Below are positions 28,514-38,612 of a DNA stretch of 64,000 nucleotides, one piece after another. Origin of the DNA: Tyto alba (Eukaryota > Chordata > Aves > Strigiformes > Tytonidae); NCBI RefSeq assembly GCF_018691265.1, contig NW_024881324.1, positions 6,389,730-6,453,729 of the forward strand, in the 5' to 3' direction. The notes below the pieces were generated by a model. It was not told where the DNA came from and did not search any database. It saw nothing but the letters and a program-made list of their open reading frames with translations. Every line of letters begins with the position of its first letter. The stretch's first letter is position 1. Made by a program: the position numbers and the translations under genes.

Positions 28514-28520
28514 GTGATAA
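28426..28520. repeat. Compound trinucleotide microsatellite (ATG)n-(ATA)n
   Basis: A block of ATG/GAT triplets is followed by about 20 AAT/ATA triplets. It has spurious open frames on both strands (poly-Met/Ile, poly-Leu, poly-Tyr/His) and is likely length-polymorphic. Confidence 0.97.
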
Positions 28521-28790
28521 CAACAACAATTTACAAAATAGCATTTCATAGTTAATACACTCCAGCATGAGAATTTTCTACAGACAGCCAATTGGAGATA
28601 ATGAGCATCCAGAATCACCTCTGAAACAATGCACCTAGCAGTAAGTGGATAAAATGGGGGAAAAATACAAGAAAACCAGAATTTTTGGGTAGCATTTAAG
28701 TTCTGAACATCTTGACTGCATTTTCATATTCATGACTCAGTGTCATTGCAATTGCTCACAAAAAAACCCAATCAAACATTCATGCCTAGT

Positions 28791-28796
28791 TTTGCT
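28791..28796. repeat. Target-site duplication, left copy (TTTGCT)
   Basis: This hexamer sits directly against the U5 end of the solo LTR at 28797-29072 and is identical to the hexamer at 29073-29078. Confidence 0.88.
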
Positions 28797-29072
28797 TGTT
28801 GCCTTTTGCAGGCGTGGCGACCTGGTTCAGGAACGGCACGGCGACCAACGCCAGGCCGCTCGGGCCATCAGCTCACAGACACCAATGTGGTGGATGGCAA
28901 ATGGTGTTTTATTGAGGAATATACAGGCCTTGTATAGCTTGGGTGTACAACGTCACTTCCGTCTGCTTACACCACTGCTACATTACTACTGGCTATCGGG
29001 CTATCAGCAAAAGGGGCCCTATCTTTCCGTACAGCGCCATATCTTCCGGCCACCAGGCCCTGACTACCTACA
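28797..29072 (-). mobile_element. Solo LTR, alpharetrovirus (avian leukosis-like) type
   Basis: This is a 276-bp element in minus orientation. It begins TGTAGG and ends GGCAACA, and it is flanked on both sides by the identical hexamer TTTGCT (28791-28796 and 29073-29078), the 6-bp target-site duplication expected for alpharetroviruses. In element orientation it shows a TATA-like TATACAA (28936-28930), AATAAA (28913-28908), then CCATTTGCCATCCACCACAT continuing into TTGGTGT. That last stretch closely resembles the R region of avian leukosis/sarcoma LTRs as I remember it, and the U5 end (CTGCAAAAGGCAACA) also resembles theirs. No internal viral sequence remains, so it is a recombined solo LTR. 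It lies about 3 kb downstream of a CDKAL1 exon and in the same direction as the gene, so its poly(A) signal is on the transcribed sense strand. The exact family (EAV/ART-CH-like or another endogenous lineage) is uncertain. Confidence 0.9.
28908..28913 (-). promoter_or_regulatory. LTR polyadenylation signal AATAAA
   Basis: On the minus strand this reads AATAAA, just upstream of the R-like sequence of the alpharetroviral LTR. It is in the sense direction of CDKAL1, so it is a potential intronic poly(A) site. Whether it is used cannot be seen from sequence. Confidence 0.7.
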
Positions 29073-29078
29073 TTTGCT
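29073..29078. repeat. Target-site duplication, right copy (TTTGCT)
   Basis: This hexamer sits directly against the U3 end of the solo LTR at 28797-29072 and is identical to the hexamer at 28791-28796. Confidence 0.88.
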
Positions 29079-32041
29079 TAACTGTGCTCTAACTTTTTTA
29101 TAAACTGGAGACAGGAATTTTGGTAAGCATAATCTAATTGATGGTTCTGAAATGATGAGACCATTTAGACAGATGTCTGATTCTCCATGGACATTTTTTC
29201 TCCAGGAGAAACAAGAAAGGCCTGCAGCCTTAACTGTCTGTTATGAATTTATGGTGGCAGAACTGTCCATCTGGATTAGTGTCATCTGCCCTTTTAGAAA
29301 CATATCAGTGGTTGTAAGACTTTCAAAGATAAATTATCAATGTGAAGGGACAATTCCATGTTGACCTACTGATTTTTTTTTTCTATTAAGATAAATGCAA
29401 ATGAGGCTTTTCCCCCAAAATGCAATTATATTTATGACTTCCATAAAAACTATCCACTAAAAATATGAAGCACTAAATGTTACTATGCTTAATACTACAC
29501 AGACTGTCCCTAAAAGTCGTGTCTTCCCAGAAAGAGCTAAATTAAATGGAACTGACAAGGCAAATACATTATTATTGCAGCTGTGATACTTGGGCAGAAT
29601 CACTGAGGCCTTCTCGAACCAGACTTGAAGAAGTGGAACTCACTGAAGTAGGGCACTTTGCAAATAGCATTAGATCTGTTCATTACAGAAGTATTGCAAA
29701 GCTGAAATAACATAGCAAATGCACCCAGTTTTAGAAAAAAAGAATAACAATTGTCAAATAACTTGCTCACTGGTTCAGCATCTGTAGTTAAATAATACAG
29801 CCAAAATTCTTTGCATAGAAAGAGATCCTACCAACAGATCCACTGCAGAGGATAATGTTATGAACATCCTGGAAAAGCACTAGCTCACAAGTTCAGGCTG
29901 GTAATACCACATGTACACTGAGACACTTGCACATAATGGTTGTACGTCACTTTATGTGCTGTTTCTTTCCCTATGCAAATGCAATAAAATAAAATTCATT
30001 AACAGTAAGATGACATGAACAATATTTTATTAAAGGATAAAGGAGTAAGGGTGCATAACATGGATGGTAACATGCTACTTCCTCCTGCTAGCAGAGAAGC
30101 AGGTGTAAGTTACTCTAGGCAAGGAATAACAAATGAAATGCCTCTCCATTTAGGAAAAGACCAATATAGGAAAGACCATCGACTTCTGTCTAGAAGTCAT
30201 GTGAACATAGCACATAAGAGATTAGCACAAGCTCTCCCTGCTCTGTTTGACTAGTTACTCTCCATTTCTACAAAGAGATAAAAGAACAAAGGATCTCATA
30301 ACACAGGATTTTTGAATGACTACAGGAAGAAAAAAAAAAAGAGAGAAACAAAAATCTATTAATTACAGATTTTCATTGGCCCTGGATTAGAGGCCCCATC
30401 GTCTTTGAAGGTTCTAATTCACTGAAAGCAGTAAGTTACGAGTGCTACAAATAAGAAGAAAGAATGTAAAACTGAGTTAAAATGACACTACTGTTTTCCA
30501 AGTAACACTCCTAACCACAGAACAGCTAATGTTCTTTTAATAATATAGCATTTCACATGTTGTCCTGCTATGGCACCAGGTTAAACAGAATAGGGTGAAT
30601 TAACTTAAGTTTTTTGCATGTGCTTAAAAGCTTGCAGATGAAAGAATACCAGCCGGAAACATAATTTGATGTGTTGTTTTTTAAACTTCTTACCTTCCAA
30701 AAACTACATTTCTCCATTTTTTTTCATTTACAAAAGTTTGTGAAAAGCATTCAAAACCAATAAAAATAATACAACAGTGTGAGTTGGTTACACTAAGCAG
30801 ACTATTTCCACAACAGCTATTTATATTTGAAAACTCAGTGTTTGCCATTATGAGATAGCCTACAATAAATGAGCAGTCATTGCTCAAGCTGTGCTTCTCT
30901 AAACAATAAACTGAAGAAGCCAAATATAATCTCATTTTATGTCTTCAGCAGCTGACACTTCCTATGGAATTTGTGGTATATACTTAGAGTAAGCAGAAAT
31001 ACCTTGTTTAGCTTTCAGATGTATAAGCAAAGGAATGAAAGTAATGATATTAGTTTTGACTTCGTGTTGGTATACCAGAATGAATAAATTGAAAGAAACG
31101 TTTTTTTAATTTAAAATGATTTACATTGTTGGCTGACCTTCATTCTTACACTGAAAGGAAATACAAATGTTACTTATGCCCATAATAATGAAATAATAAT
31201 GAGTTGAATTATTGTACAGGCATCAATCTTGTATACCTTCTTGTTTTGAGATTCAGACTACAAAAATTACAAATTCAGTTCTTAAAAAATGTATCAAACC
31301 ATGCCTTCAGATGTGATTGCTGTTATTAGTGCTTATAAATAGCTATTTATACCAAGCAAAATACAGTCAAGAGCCATCTATCTTTTATATCAAAACAGGC
31401 TGTTTTCCTCATGGGAATTTGAGATGAGAATGTTGGTAGTCAGGAAGGGTGACATTCTCACTCAAAAATAGAAAGAAAGAAAACACCTGAAAATTGAAAG
31501 ATTAAATGCCAATTTTATCAATGGTTTTTAACGTACAGATTGAAGGAAGCATAGTTTATAAGCAGTGTATAAGTAGAGTCCTGAGAAGAAGTTGCCTGTA
31601 AATCTGATATCTGACAAATAAATCGGAGATTATCATTGCTCTGTTATTAATACTCTTCATTCACAATATGCTTGAGATTGCTGGAATCACAGAAGTCTTA
31701 AAATGGAAAAAAAATTAATATGCGTAAGCCATCAGCTACCACTCTTGGTACTCCTTCAGCCAGAACTTGATAAAAAGATGACATGACTTTAGTATAACCG
31801 CTATTTTACCCTTCTTAACAATCTGAACAGTAATTTATATATGAAAATGTGTTCAGTGACCTAGCTAACCTCTAAAGGCAATTCAACAATCATTTCACTT
31901 ACTGGACTAAAAAAGAAAAAACTCACTTTAATTGAACTGTAGCATAGTTCTGCATAAAATCTACATTTTCATGTACATGCTTTATGTATTTAAAGACATC
32001 TGAGTACACCGTGTACAGTGGCACAAGAAAATAGATCTTAC

Positions 32042-32222
32042 CACTGCAGCTGGAACTTGAGGCATTTTTGCAGCTGGGGTTCCTGGGCGTGGGTAAAATT
32101 GATTAATAAACAAGCTTGGAAACCTGTACTCTTCTACAAGTTTCATTGTTTCTTGAAAATCTTCATCAGTCTCTCCTGGAAAACCACAGATGATGTCTGT
32201 AGCAATTGTTATTCCAGGCACT
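32042..32222 (-). CDS. CDKAL1: CDKAL1 internal coding exon (radical-SAM domain, following exon)
   Basis: This 181-bp minus-strand exon contributes one base (A) plus 60 codons, beginning [20 protein letters not shown] and ending KMPQVPAAV. It directly continues the exon at 63669-63814: FLKE + K + VPGIT matches vertebrate CDKAL1 across the junction. Visible family motifs are [14 protein letters not shown] and the [12 protein letters not shown] stretch near the end of the radical-SAM domain, just before the linker to the TRAM domain. The acceptor is tttctttacag (AG at 32223-32224) and the donor is GTAAGA (32041 downward), so the downstream intron is in phase 0. An in-frame GTG at the exon start and read-through past the donor make it look like a free-standing 79-codon ORF, but it is an exon, not a separate gene. 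Compared with the human protein as I remember it, the Pro after KM and the Ala-Val at the end differ. Later exons (TRAM, tail anchor) lie beyond the left edge. Confidence 0.97.
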
Positions 32223-32689
32223 CTGTAAAGAAAGTAGAAAGGAACACTGAACTAAACATGTATAAGTCTTTCTTCCTTAAAAGCTGCTGTACATAGACTT
32301 ATAGATCTTCAACTGTATCTACAGAAACTGAGACCTAAAACGATTTTGGAAAAAAAATGAGATTTTAATACCTTTGCTTGGCAGTGAAAAATGCATTTGG
32401 TACTCAGCTGAGAGCACACAGAATAGGAGAAAGATACCGCAGCAAATATTGGATTAGGATTGTGACAGAAGAGTGAAAACACCTGGCCCAACTCCTCTTT
32501 CATTCAAAATTACAGGTGATCAGCAGAGCTTCTAAATTTCTTGAATTTTGATTTCCTAATTCACAAAATTTGTAACTTCTGAGACTTCACCACAAGAATT
32601 TAGAAACTATTTGAAGTTTTAAAATGCTGCTACGGAAGTAGAACAGGATATCCAAAAGAGGGGATCTTCCCTGCAACTCAACAGTTTGA

Positions 32690-33364
32690 AGAGCCTCAGC
32701 CCCCATCTGCCTCCTCTGGAGAAGGATGGAAGCTGGTGACTTCTGACACCAAGAGGAAGGATCTTGCCCCACCTAAGGGCTTACAACTGCAAAATAGGTT
32801 CATCGCCCTCAAAGTTGTAGAGGAACCAGATGTGCTGGCAAGCAAATTATCTGGTCCACCCAACCCCTAAACTGTGCAAGACTACTAGGAAGAAGCCTTG
32901 AGTCATCATAACGGGTGACTCTCTGCTATGGGGGACAAAGGCACCCATCTTTTGACCTGACCAACCATCTAGAGAGGTTTGCTGTCTGCTAGGGGCCAGG
33001 ATCCCAGATGTCGTGGGGCTCATCCGACCCTCTGACTGTTATTTCATGTGGGCACAAACGATACTGCGAGTGAAAACCCGGCTGGTATTAAAAGTGACTA
33101 CAGAGCTCTGGGGGGCAGTAGTCAAGGGAATGGGGGCTTAGGTGGTGTGTTCCTCATCAGAAAACACTTTTTCACTGAGGGTGACTGAGCACTAGCACAC
33201 ATTGCACAGGGAGGTTGTGGAGTGTCCCTCATTGGAGATACCCAAAAGCTGTCTGGACGCTGTCCTGGGCAACTGGCTCTAGGTGGCCATGCTTGAGCAT
33301 GGGGGTTTGGACAAAACGACCTCCAGAGATCCCTTTCGACCTCAACCTTTCTGTGTTTCTGTGA
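32690..33364 (+). mobile_element. CR1 LINE copy, internally deleted (ORF1 part joined to 3' tail)
   Basis: The first part (about 32690-33140) resembles CR1 ORF1. Decoded loosely, it includes WKLVTS, LQNRF and, at 33045-33068, HVGTNDTA, part of the GDSL-esterase-like domain that avian CR1 ORF1 encodes. Several stops and shifts interrupt it. From about 33160 the sequence is instead the CR1 3' end: a TTTTTCACTGAGGGTGACTG stretch, then CCTGGGCAACTGGCTCTAGG, then CCTCCAGAGATCCCTTTCGA, ending in the octamer-like tail TTTCTGTGTTTCTGTG. The whole reverse-transcriptase ORF2 is absent. Orientation is opposite to CDKAL1. The start coordinate is approximate. Not functional. Confidence 0.85.
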
Positions 33365-33734
33365 CACAGCCCAGAAAAACGAGTCCCACAACTGAGAGAT
33401 TAGTGCGTAGTATTTACGGAGTACTCTATGGGACCCAGGAGATATCAACTCAGTTTTCCAAATGTGACGCTAGCCAGCTGGATGACCACTGCCCTGTGAG
33501 AAACTGTGAAACCACAGCACTGTTTTGTATTCAGCCTGCTCATGTAAAGTGGGAATAATGATAAGCCTCTTCTGCAGAGAGGCAGAAATGTGTAGTGCTC
33601 AGTGCTCCCTACTGACACAGATGAGACTGTTCTACAAGACAGGGCTGATTCTACACTAGCAGTAACAATGATGAACTGGAGAAAATATGATTTATGAAGA
33701 AAAGTAAGAACCCTGTAAAGATACTGGTGGTATC

Positions 33735-33822
33735 TAACATAAAGCTGGCCCTGTTCCAAGTGGGGGGAATAGGTAAAATGACTTCCAGAGGTCCCTCCCA
33801 ACCTAAATAATTCTACAGTTCT
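33735..33822 (+). mobile_element. CR1 LINE 3'-tail fragment
   Basis: This short fragment contains GACTTCCAGAGGTCCCTCCC followed by AACCTAAATAATTCTACAG, the terminal portion of an avian CR1. It sits about 370 bp after the larger CR1 copy and is more diverged at its end. It may be an independent insertion or part of an older CR1 broken up by later change. Confidence 0.7.
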
Positions 33823-35112
33823 TAAGTAGGCTACAGGCAAGGGAAGAGCTGAGACAGGTTCTTCTGGAGTGAATGGCACGAAGATCGTTGCCACAAGGAA
33901 AGCTCACACCTCAGCTTAAGAAGAGGTCTCCAAAACTGTCTCCAACATAAAGAAATGATTGGAAGGTTTTTCTTCCCCTCATTGAGACAAGAGACAGAAG
34001 AACTGTAAATACAAATACATGCAATCCAAATGACATTTATAAAGCATTTGAATGGCCAAAGAAAACTATAATTTCTTATTAGACAGTATATCACCACATA
34101 AAAAATAATGCTGTGGTTACTGTGGGTGAAGAAGCTTGAGTTTGAATAGCTGAAGAAAATATTTCCTGCAACACTGACCTCTTACTGGAATAAGAGAATC
34201 TGTTAGCAAAAGACCAAAAAAAGGAGAAACAAAGAATATTGTTCATAGTAGTTTGATGAGGTGCAATATTAGAGCATGCATAGCTTATATTCACCATGGC
34301 AGCCTTCATACAAACAGTATACTGTAGTAAATACCTTTTGTGACTTTTTTTTTTAACTGAACAGAAATCAATATTTTATTTAAATATTGGCAATGAGCTT
34401 ACATTAAAGTAAATATCTTGGCCTCCTTTTTACATGTGTCTGCAAATATACAGTTAGCCGCACAGGAATTTACTAGACATTATATTATTAGATTCTTCTT
34501 TCACCTTTTCTTTATGAAAAATCCCTACAAAAGAAACCAAATTCTTTCAATTCCTTTTTGAGTTCATGAATTCAGACTCCATCATTTGAGATGAAGTTAA
34601 AATATTACATTTAAGTGTGAAATCAAAACCAGAATAAAACTGATCATTTTCAAGGACTTGGACCAATAATGGTAAGTGGGAAACACAAGCTGAATATTGC
34701 ACAGAAGAGCAAAAATCCCCAGAGCTGTTGGCTAAACAAGCCTCAATTACCATTGCTTTCTTAAGACTGACAAACTGCAAGATACAAAGTTCTGCTTGAT
34801 ATCAAGTAACAATAAAATTCGTTAGCTTTAAGGACTGAGTGAACAGAGGAGCACTGTATTCTGCAGCATGATTTTGTTCACATCACAAATACCTTGTGCA
34901 GCAATAGCAAGTTTATGGAAGAAAAAGTACATTATAAATCAATATCATGTAACATCAGCTGCCATTTCTGAGAACATGAACAGAACATTCATTACGTTTG
35001 ACAAGACCATTATAATGGAGTTATTTTAGCCATTTTAATGACACTATTGGCAACAGTCAAAGCATTTATTACCAATGGTAGTAGTAATACCATCCTTCAT
35101 CGAGGTTTGGTT

Positions 35113-35126
35113 GTTTCTATAGCAAC
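35113..35126 (+). promoter_or_regulatory. Candidate RFX X-box
   Basis: GTTTCTATAGCAAC fits the X-box pattern RYYNYY-N(1-3)-RRNRAC bound by RFX factors, with a 2-bp spacer. It lies in a repeat-poor AT-rich part of the large intron, far from any promoter I can see. A motif this short can occur by chance; binding is inference. Confidence 0.35.
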
Positions 35127-38100
35127 ACAAATTATAAGGTCCAATCAAGCTAGATACAATAAAATATGCTCTTTTTCTCCATAACACCAGTTGTCATTCA
35201 GTTAAAATGAAATTACATATTTTAAAAATTCAGAAACTACAAATGTCTGAACTCCATTTGGTGATAAGGTGTTAATTATCTTAGTAATTAGATTTCTTCC
35301 TGGATGGAATTATTACACACAAAGAAAAGCTAGGGTATGAAAAATGAATAAGGACCACAGTGTATTCAGCAATAGCAATTAATTACAGTTCAATCCAGTA
35401 TGACTGCCTAAAATATGACATTGTACAGTGCATTTTTACACCACTGTTGTTTATATTGTTTAAAAAGTAGTTTTAAAAGGGGAGAAAAGCATGAAATTTC
35501 ACTCAGAATAAAATCCTGTTACTGACAAAAATCAAGGTCTTAGCCCTTCTCAAAGCACTGATGAATAAAAATAAGTACAATTAGTTCTACCTGCGAAACA
35601 TCATCTCTTAATGAAAGAGGGGAAAAAGACATAATTACAGAAAAATATAAAACACCTATACCCTTGAAAATTAAAGCAACCTTTGCTCTGACAGCCTGAA
35701 AGAAAGCAGCACACAATTCCTTATTGCGTAGATTCAGATGATTCTTAAAAAATTGTCCCAGCTATGAAATATGATGCAAAATTCCATAAGAACAATTTCT
35801 TGTACACCAGGCAATATTAAAATGTTTTTTGAAATTAAATGCAGCTTATCTATTCTGAAGTAAACAAAGAAGAAAATGCTGAACATCCCCAGTAAGCATT
35901 TTGTAACATTTATTACATAAATGCATTTACAGTAAGTCTAAAAATTCAACTGCAGCAAATGTTTTCTGGGGTCAGTAGAGAAGCTCCAGAACACACTGTT
36001 CAGTGAGCCAAGAATACACAGTGGTCTTTATGAAAGATAAAACAATTCTAAAAAAAAGCGGGAAGCTGCTTCAAACATACAGAAGCCTGGATGCTCCTTA
36101 CAGCCTAGCTAACTGAAGTGGTCAGTCTGTTACAGTATTTCTGAGCATAAAATGACAAACTTTGTCAGTCATTTTAAACCCTCATAATCCTGACAAACGC
36201 CTAGAAACATTGCACGCAACCATTTTATCTGGCAATCACAAATCTTGCAAGATTTTTTCTCTGAAGACATACAATCGTCTCCATTCACTGAACACCAACA
36301 ATACAATCACCATCATCTCAGGCAGTTCTGACCACCCAAAAAGCAGCAAGTAGAGAAGAGCCCAGATCCACGTGATGGCATAAGGACCAGCACACCTAGA
36401 AATGGTCATGAGCAAGTGCTGAGAGGACAGATATTCAAAACCTCATAGAAAGGAGGAACAAATGCGTTTGAAATGACACAGAAGAAATGCAACATCTTAC
36501 CCTCTACCCGAAGAGGAACCAAGTCAGCCTCCTGGGTCTGAGAAAAAAAAAATGTTCTACCTCCCAAAGGAGCGGCTGATGCCTAGAAGTAAACTCGTGG
36601 GTAAGTAAAGAATGTGCATGTTACTCGTGGGTAACTGCGGCTCTGAGAATTTACTGCTCACAGGTATTTGGATTAGTTCAAAACAAGTCCAGAAGAATAA
36701 ATCGGCCTGAAGCGAGCTCTGTGCTACTACAGGTAGGTAGTGCCTGGAGCTCTGTCTGCTCAGGTATCTCTCTTGCCTATTACTAACAAGCAAGCAGTGC
36801 AGGCACACCCTCACAGGGACAAGTTCCCTGCTCTTTTCTGCCCAAGGGACTTAGTTACCAATGCCAGAGAAAACAGAAACTGGATTAGCAGTAACAGGGA
36901 GGTATAGCAGATATTACAGCGACAGTTACCACAGACTGATTCACCGACAGAGGGAAGTTAGAGAACTGATGGAAGGTGAGTTGACAGTGAAACGCAAAAT
37001 CCCTGGTCATTTGGTTCAGGAACGAGGTAACAGTGTCAAGGTGAAAGAAGTAAAACAGTAACACCACCCTACCACCTCCCACTCCTTATTTTCACAGAGC
37101 AAGATGTCTAAGAAAACCAGCAGCAAAAGCGCGAAACTTGTTAGGATGCAGGTGTTACATGGATCATTTCATGTAGCTTAAGTTACAGAACATATTTCCT
37201 TTAGCAATAACCATTACAAACCAAACCCACGTTCAGGGAGGAAATGACATAAAGGAGCTAAAATTCATCAACACCTTCACCTACTCATGTGACCACCTGA
37301 AATTCTTTTGCACGATCACATATTCTTCCCACTTCCCTTTCAGCAATTCACATTTAAATCCAGCAGTGACTTAAAGCCACCAACTCACTCTTAACCAAAT
37401 TCTCCCACCTCCATCCCTCCCAATATAACAAAATACTGGATTAGAATAAATAGCTACATGAATAAATTTAAAACTCCGGATGTTCTTATAGAAGGGTACA
37501 AGAACTGCCTAGGAAATCTAGAGTAATTAAGGTCAAAAAAAAAAAAAATGCGATGACCTAGCAACTTCCTGATTCATAAATTAGAAATTCGCATTGAAAA
37601 AATATTACCAAAAAAACAAAAAAATAAGAATTCTTATGTAGATAAAACCAGACTTCCCTGTTATTTCAGCCTCATACGTTATTTTATATTTTAGAACCTT
37701 TCTGGAGTATATGCCCATCTAGGGAACCTGCAAATGAAATGAAGTTAATGGATACAATAATTTGACGGTATCTGAGAATTGGTCTTTCGAGCATATTTAC
37801 AAAACCTAACAGGCATCTCGGCATGCCATTTTGTGTTGGCGCTGAAGGAGATGTTTGCGTCTTCCCCATGACCACACACAGTCCTCCAGAAGCCCTTTCC
37901 CCCCTCATACTTTTTTCTCTACAAGGACTAGTCTTGTGGGATTTCTGCCTGAAACTTGAATTGCCCACTGAGGAGTCGCCCGAGCTGGAGCCAGCACAAG
38001 AGAAACAGCCCGCTCAGCTGGAAGCACTGCCCCTTTCAAAGGCTCCTAACAACATGAAACCTCACCCTGCCTCTCTCTTGGCTATATGGAGATTAACCCG

Positions 38101-38566
38101 AGAGCAAAGCCATGGGAAGATCCCCACGCTTTCAGAAAGGGATTCAGCCTACTTCTGACCTAAAGCCCTTCTGCACTTCTCCCTCTCTCCACGGACTATG
38201 AATGGAGCACAGCACAATATACTCCTAATTTAAATGTCTGGAATTAGGAGAGTAAGACTGAACATAATTTCTGAAACAGGGGATTTTCCATCTTTTTCAG
38301 TTTATGATTTACCCCAAATTATGCAATGGATGTACAGACTTCTAATAAATAGATATCCACTGACAATGTTTGTCTTAGTAATCTCTTCCATATGTGTTTA
38401 AAAGTAGTTCAGGATGTAAAAGTTCAAAACCTCTGTGGTAGAAAAAAAGAGTTCTTTTAAACCCTCATATCAATTGCTCAACTGATTTACACAAGGAGTG
38501 AAACTGGAAAGTACCTCGGTTCAAGGACAACAGACATTTCATTAACATTTCTGTGTGAAGCCTTTT

Positions 38567-38612
38567 AAATGATAACAGACCGAGCCTTACGGCTCGATAT
38601 AGACTATCATTT
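38567..38612. repeat. Nested inverted repeat with CpG-containing core stem
   Basis: The outer stem is AAATGATA (38567-38574) with TATCATTT (38605-38612). The inner stem is CGAGCC (38581-38586) with GGCTCG (38591-38596) around a TTAC loop. The internal loop is 6 nt on one side and 8 on the other. The core keeps three CpGs in strongly AT-rich surroundings. Confidence 0.9.

Larger units (their letters stand above)
1..32041 (-). other. CDKAL1: CDKAL1 intron downstream of exon 32042-32222 (partial)
   Basis: This intron starts at the GTAAGA donor and runs past the left edge of the window; its acceptor is not seen. The sequence is AT-rich. Recognised content is a perfect 14-bp-arm inverted repeat (3974-4004), an avian solo LTR (20716-21355), an alpharetrovirus-type solo LTR (28797-29072), an ATG/AAT microsatellite and short homopolymers. 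GC-richer patches at about 4190-4350, 7200-7470, 16190-16505 and 22890-23110 match nothing I can name. The stretches 1-3970, 4400-7190, 7480-16180, 16600-20700, 23120-26080, 26130-28420 and 29080-32030 otherwise show only ordinary intronic sequence. Confidence 0.9.

Noticed and set aside
28355..28618. Poly-Met/Ile, poly-Leu and poly-Tyr ORFs
   Set aside because: Translations of the trinucleotide microsatellite.
28732..29103. 123-codon plus-strand ORF
   Set aside because: Runs antisense through the alpharetroviral solo LTR and ends at its edge; not a gene.
33122..33558. ORFs of 91-108 codons on both strands
   Set aside because: Overlie the CR1 3' end, which is non-coding.
36861..37061. 66-codon plus-strand ORF with a basic, hydrophilic product
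   Set aside because: Looks protein-like at a glance, but it is short, has no family resemblance, and lacks flanking exon signals I could trust.
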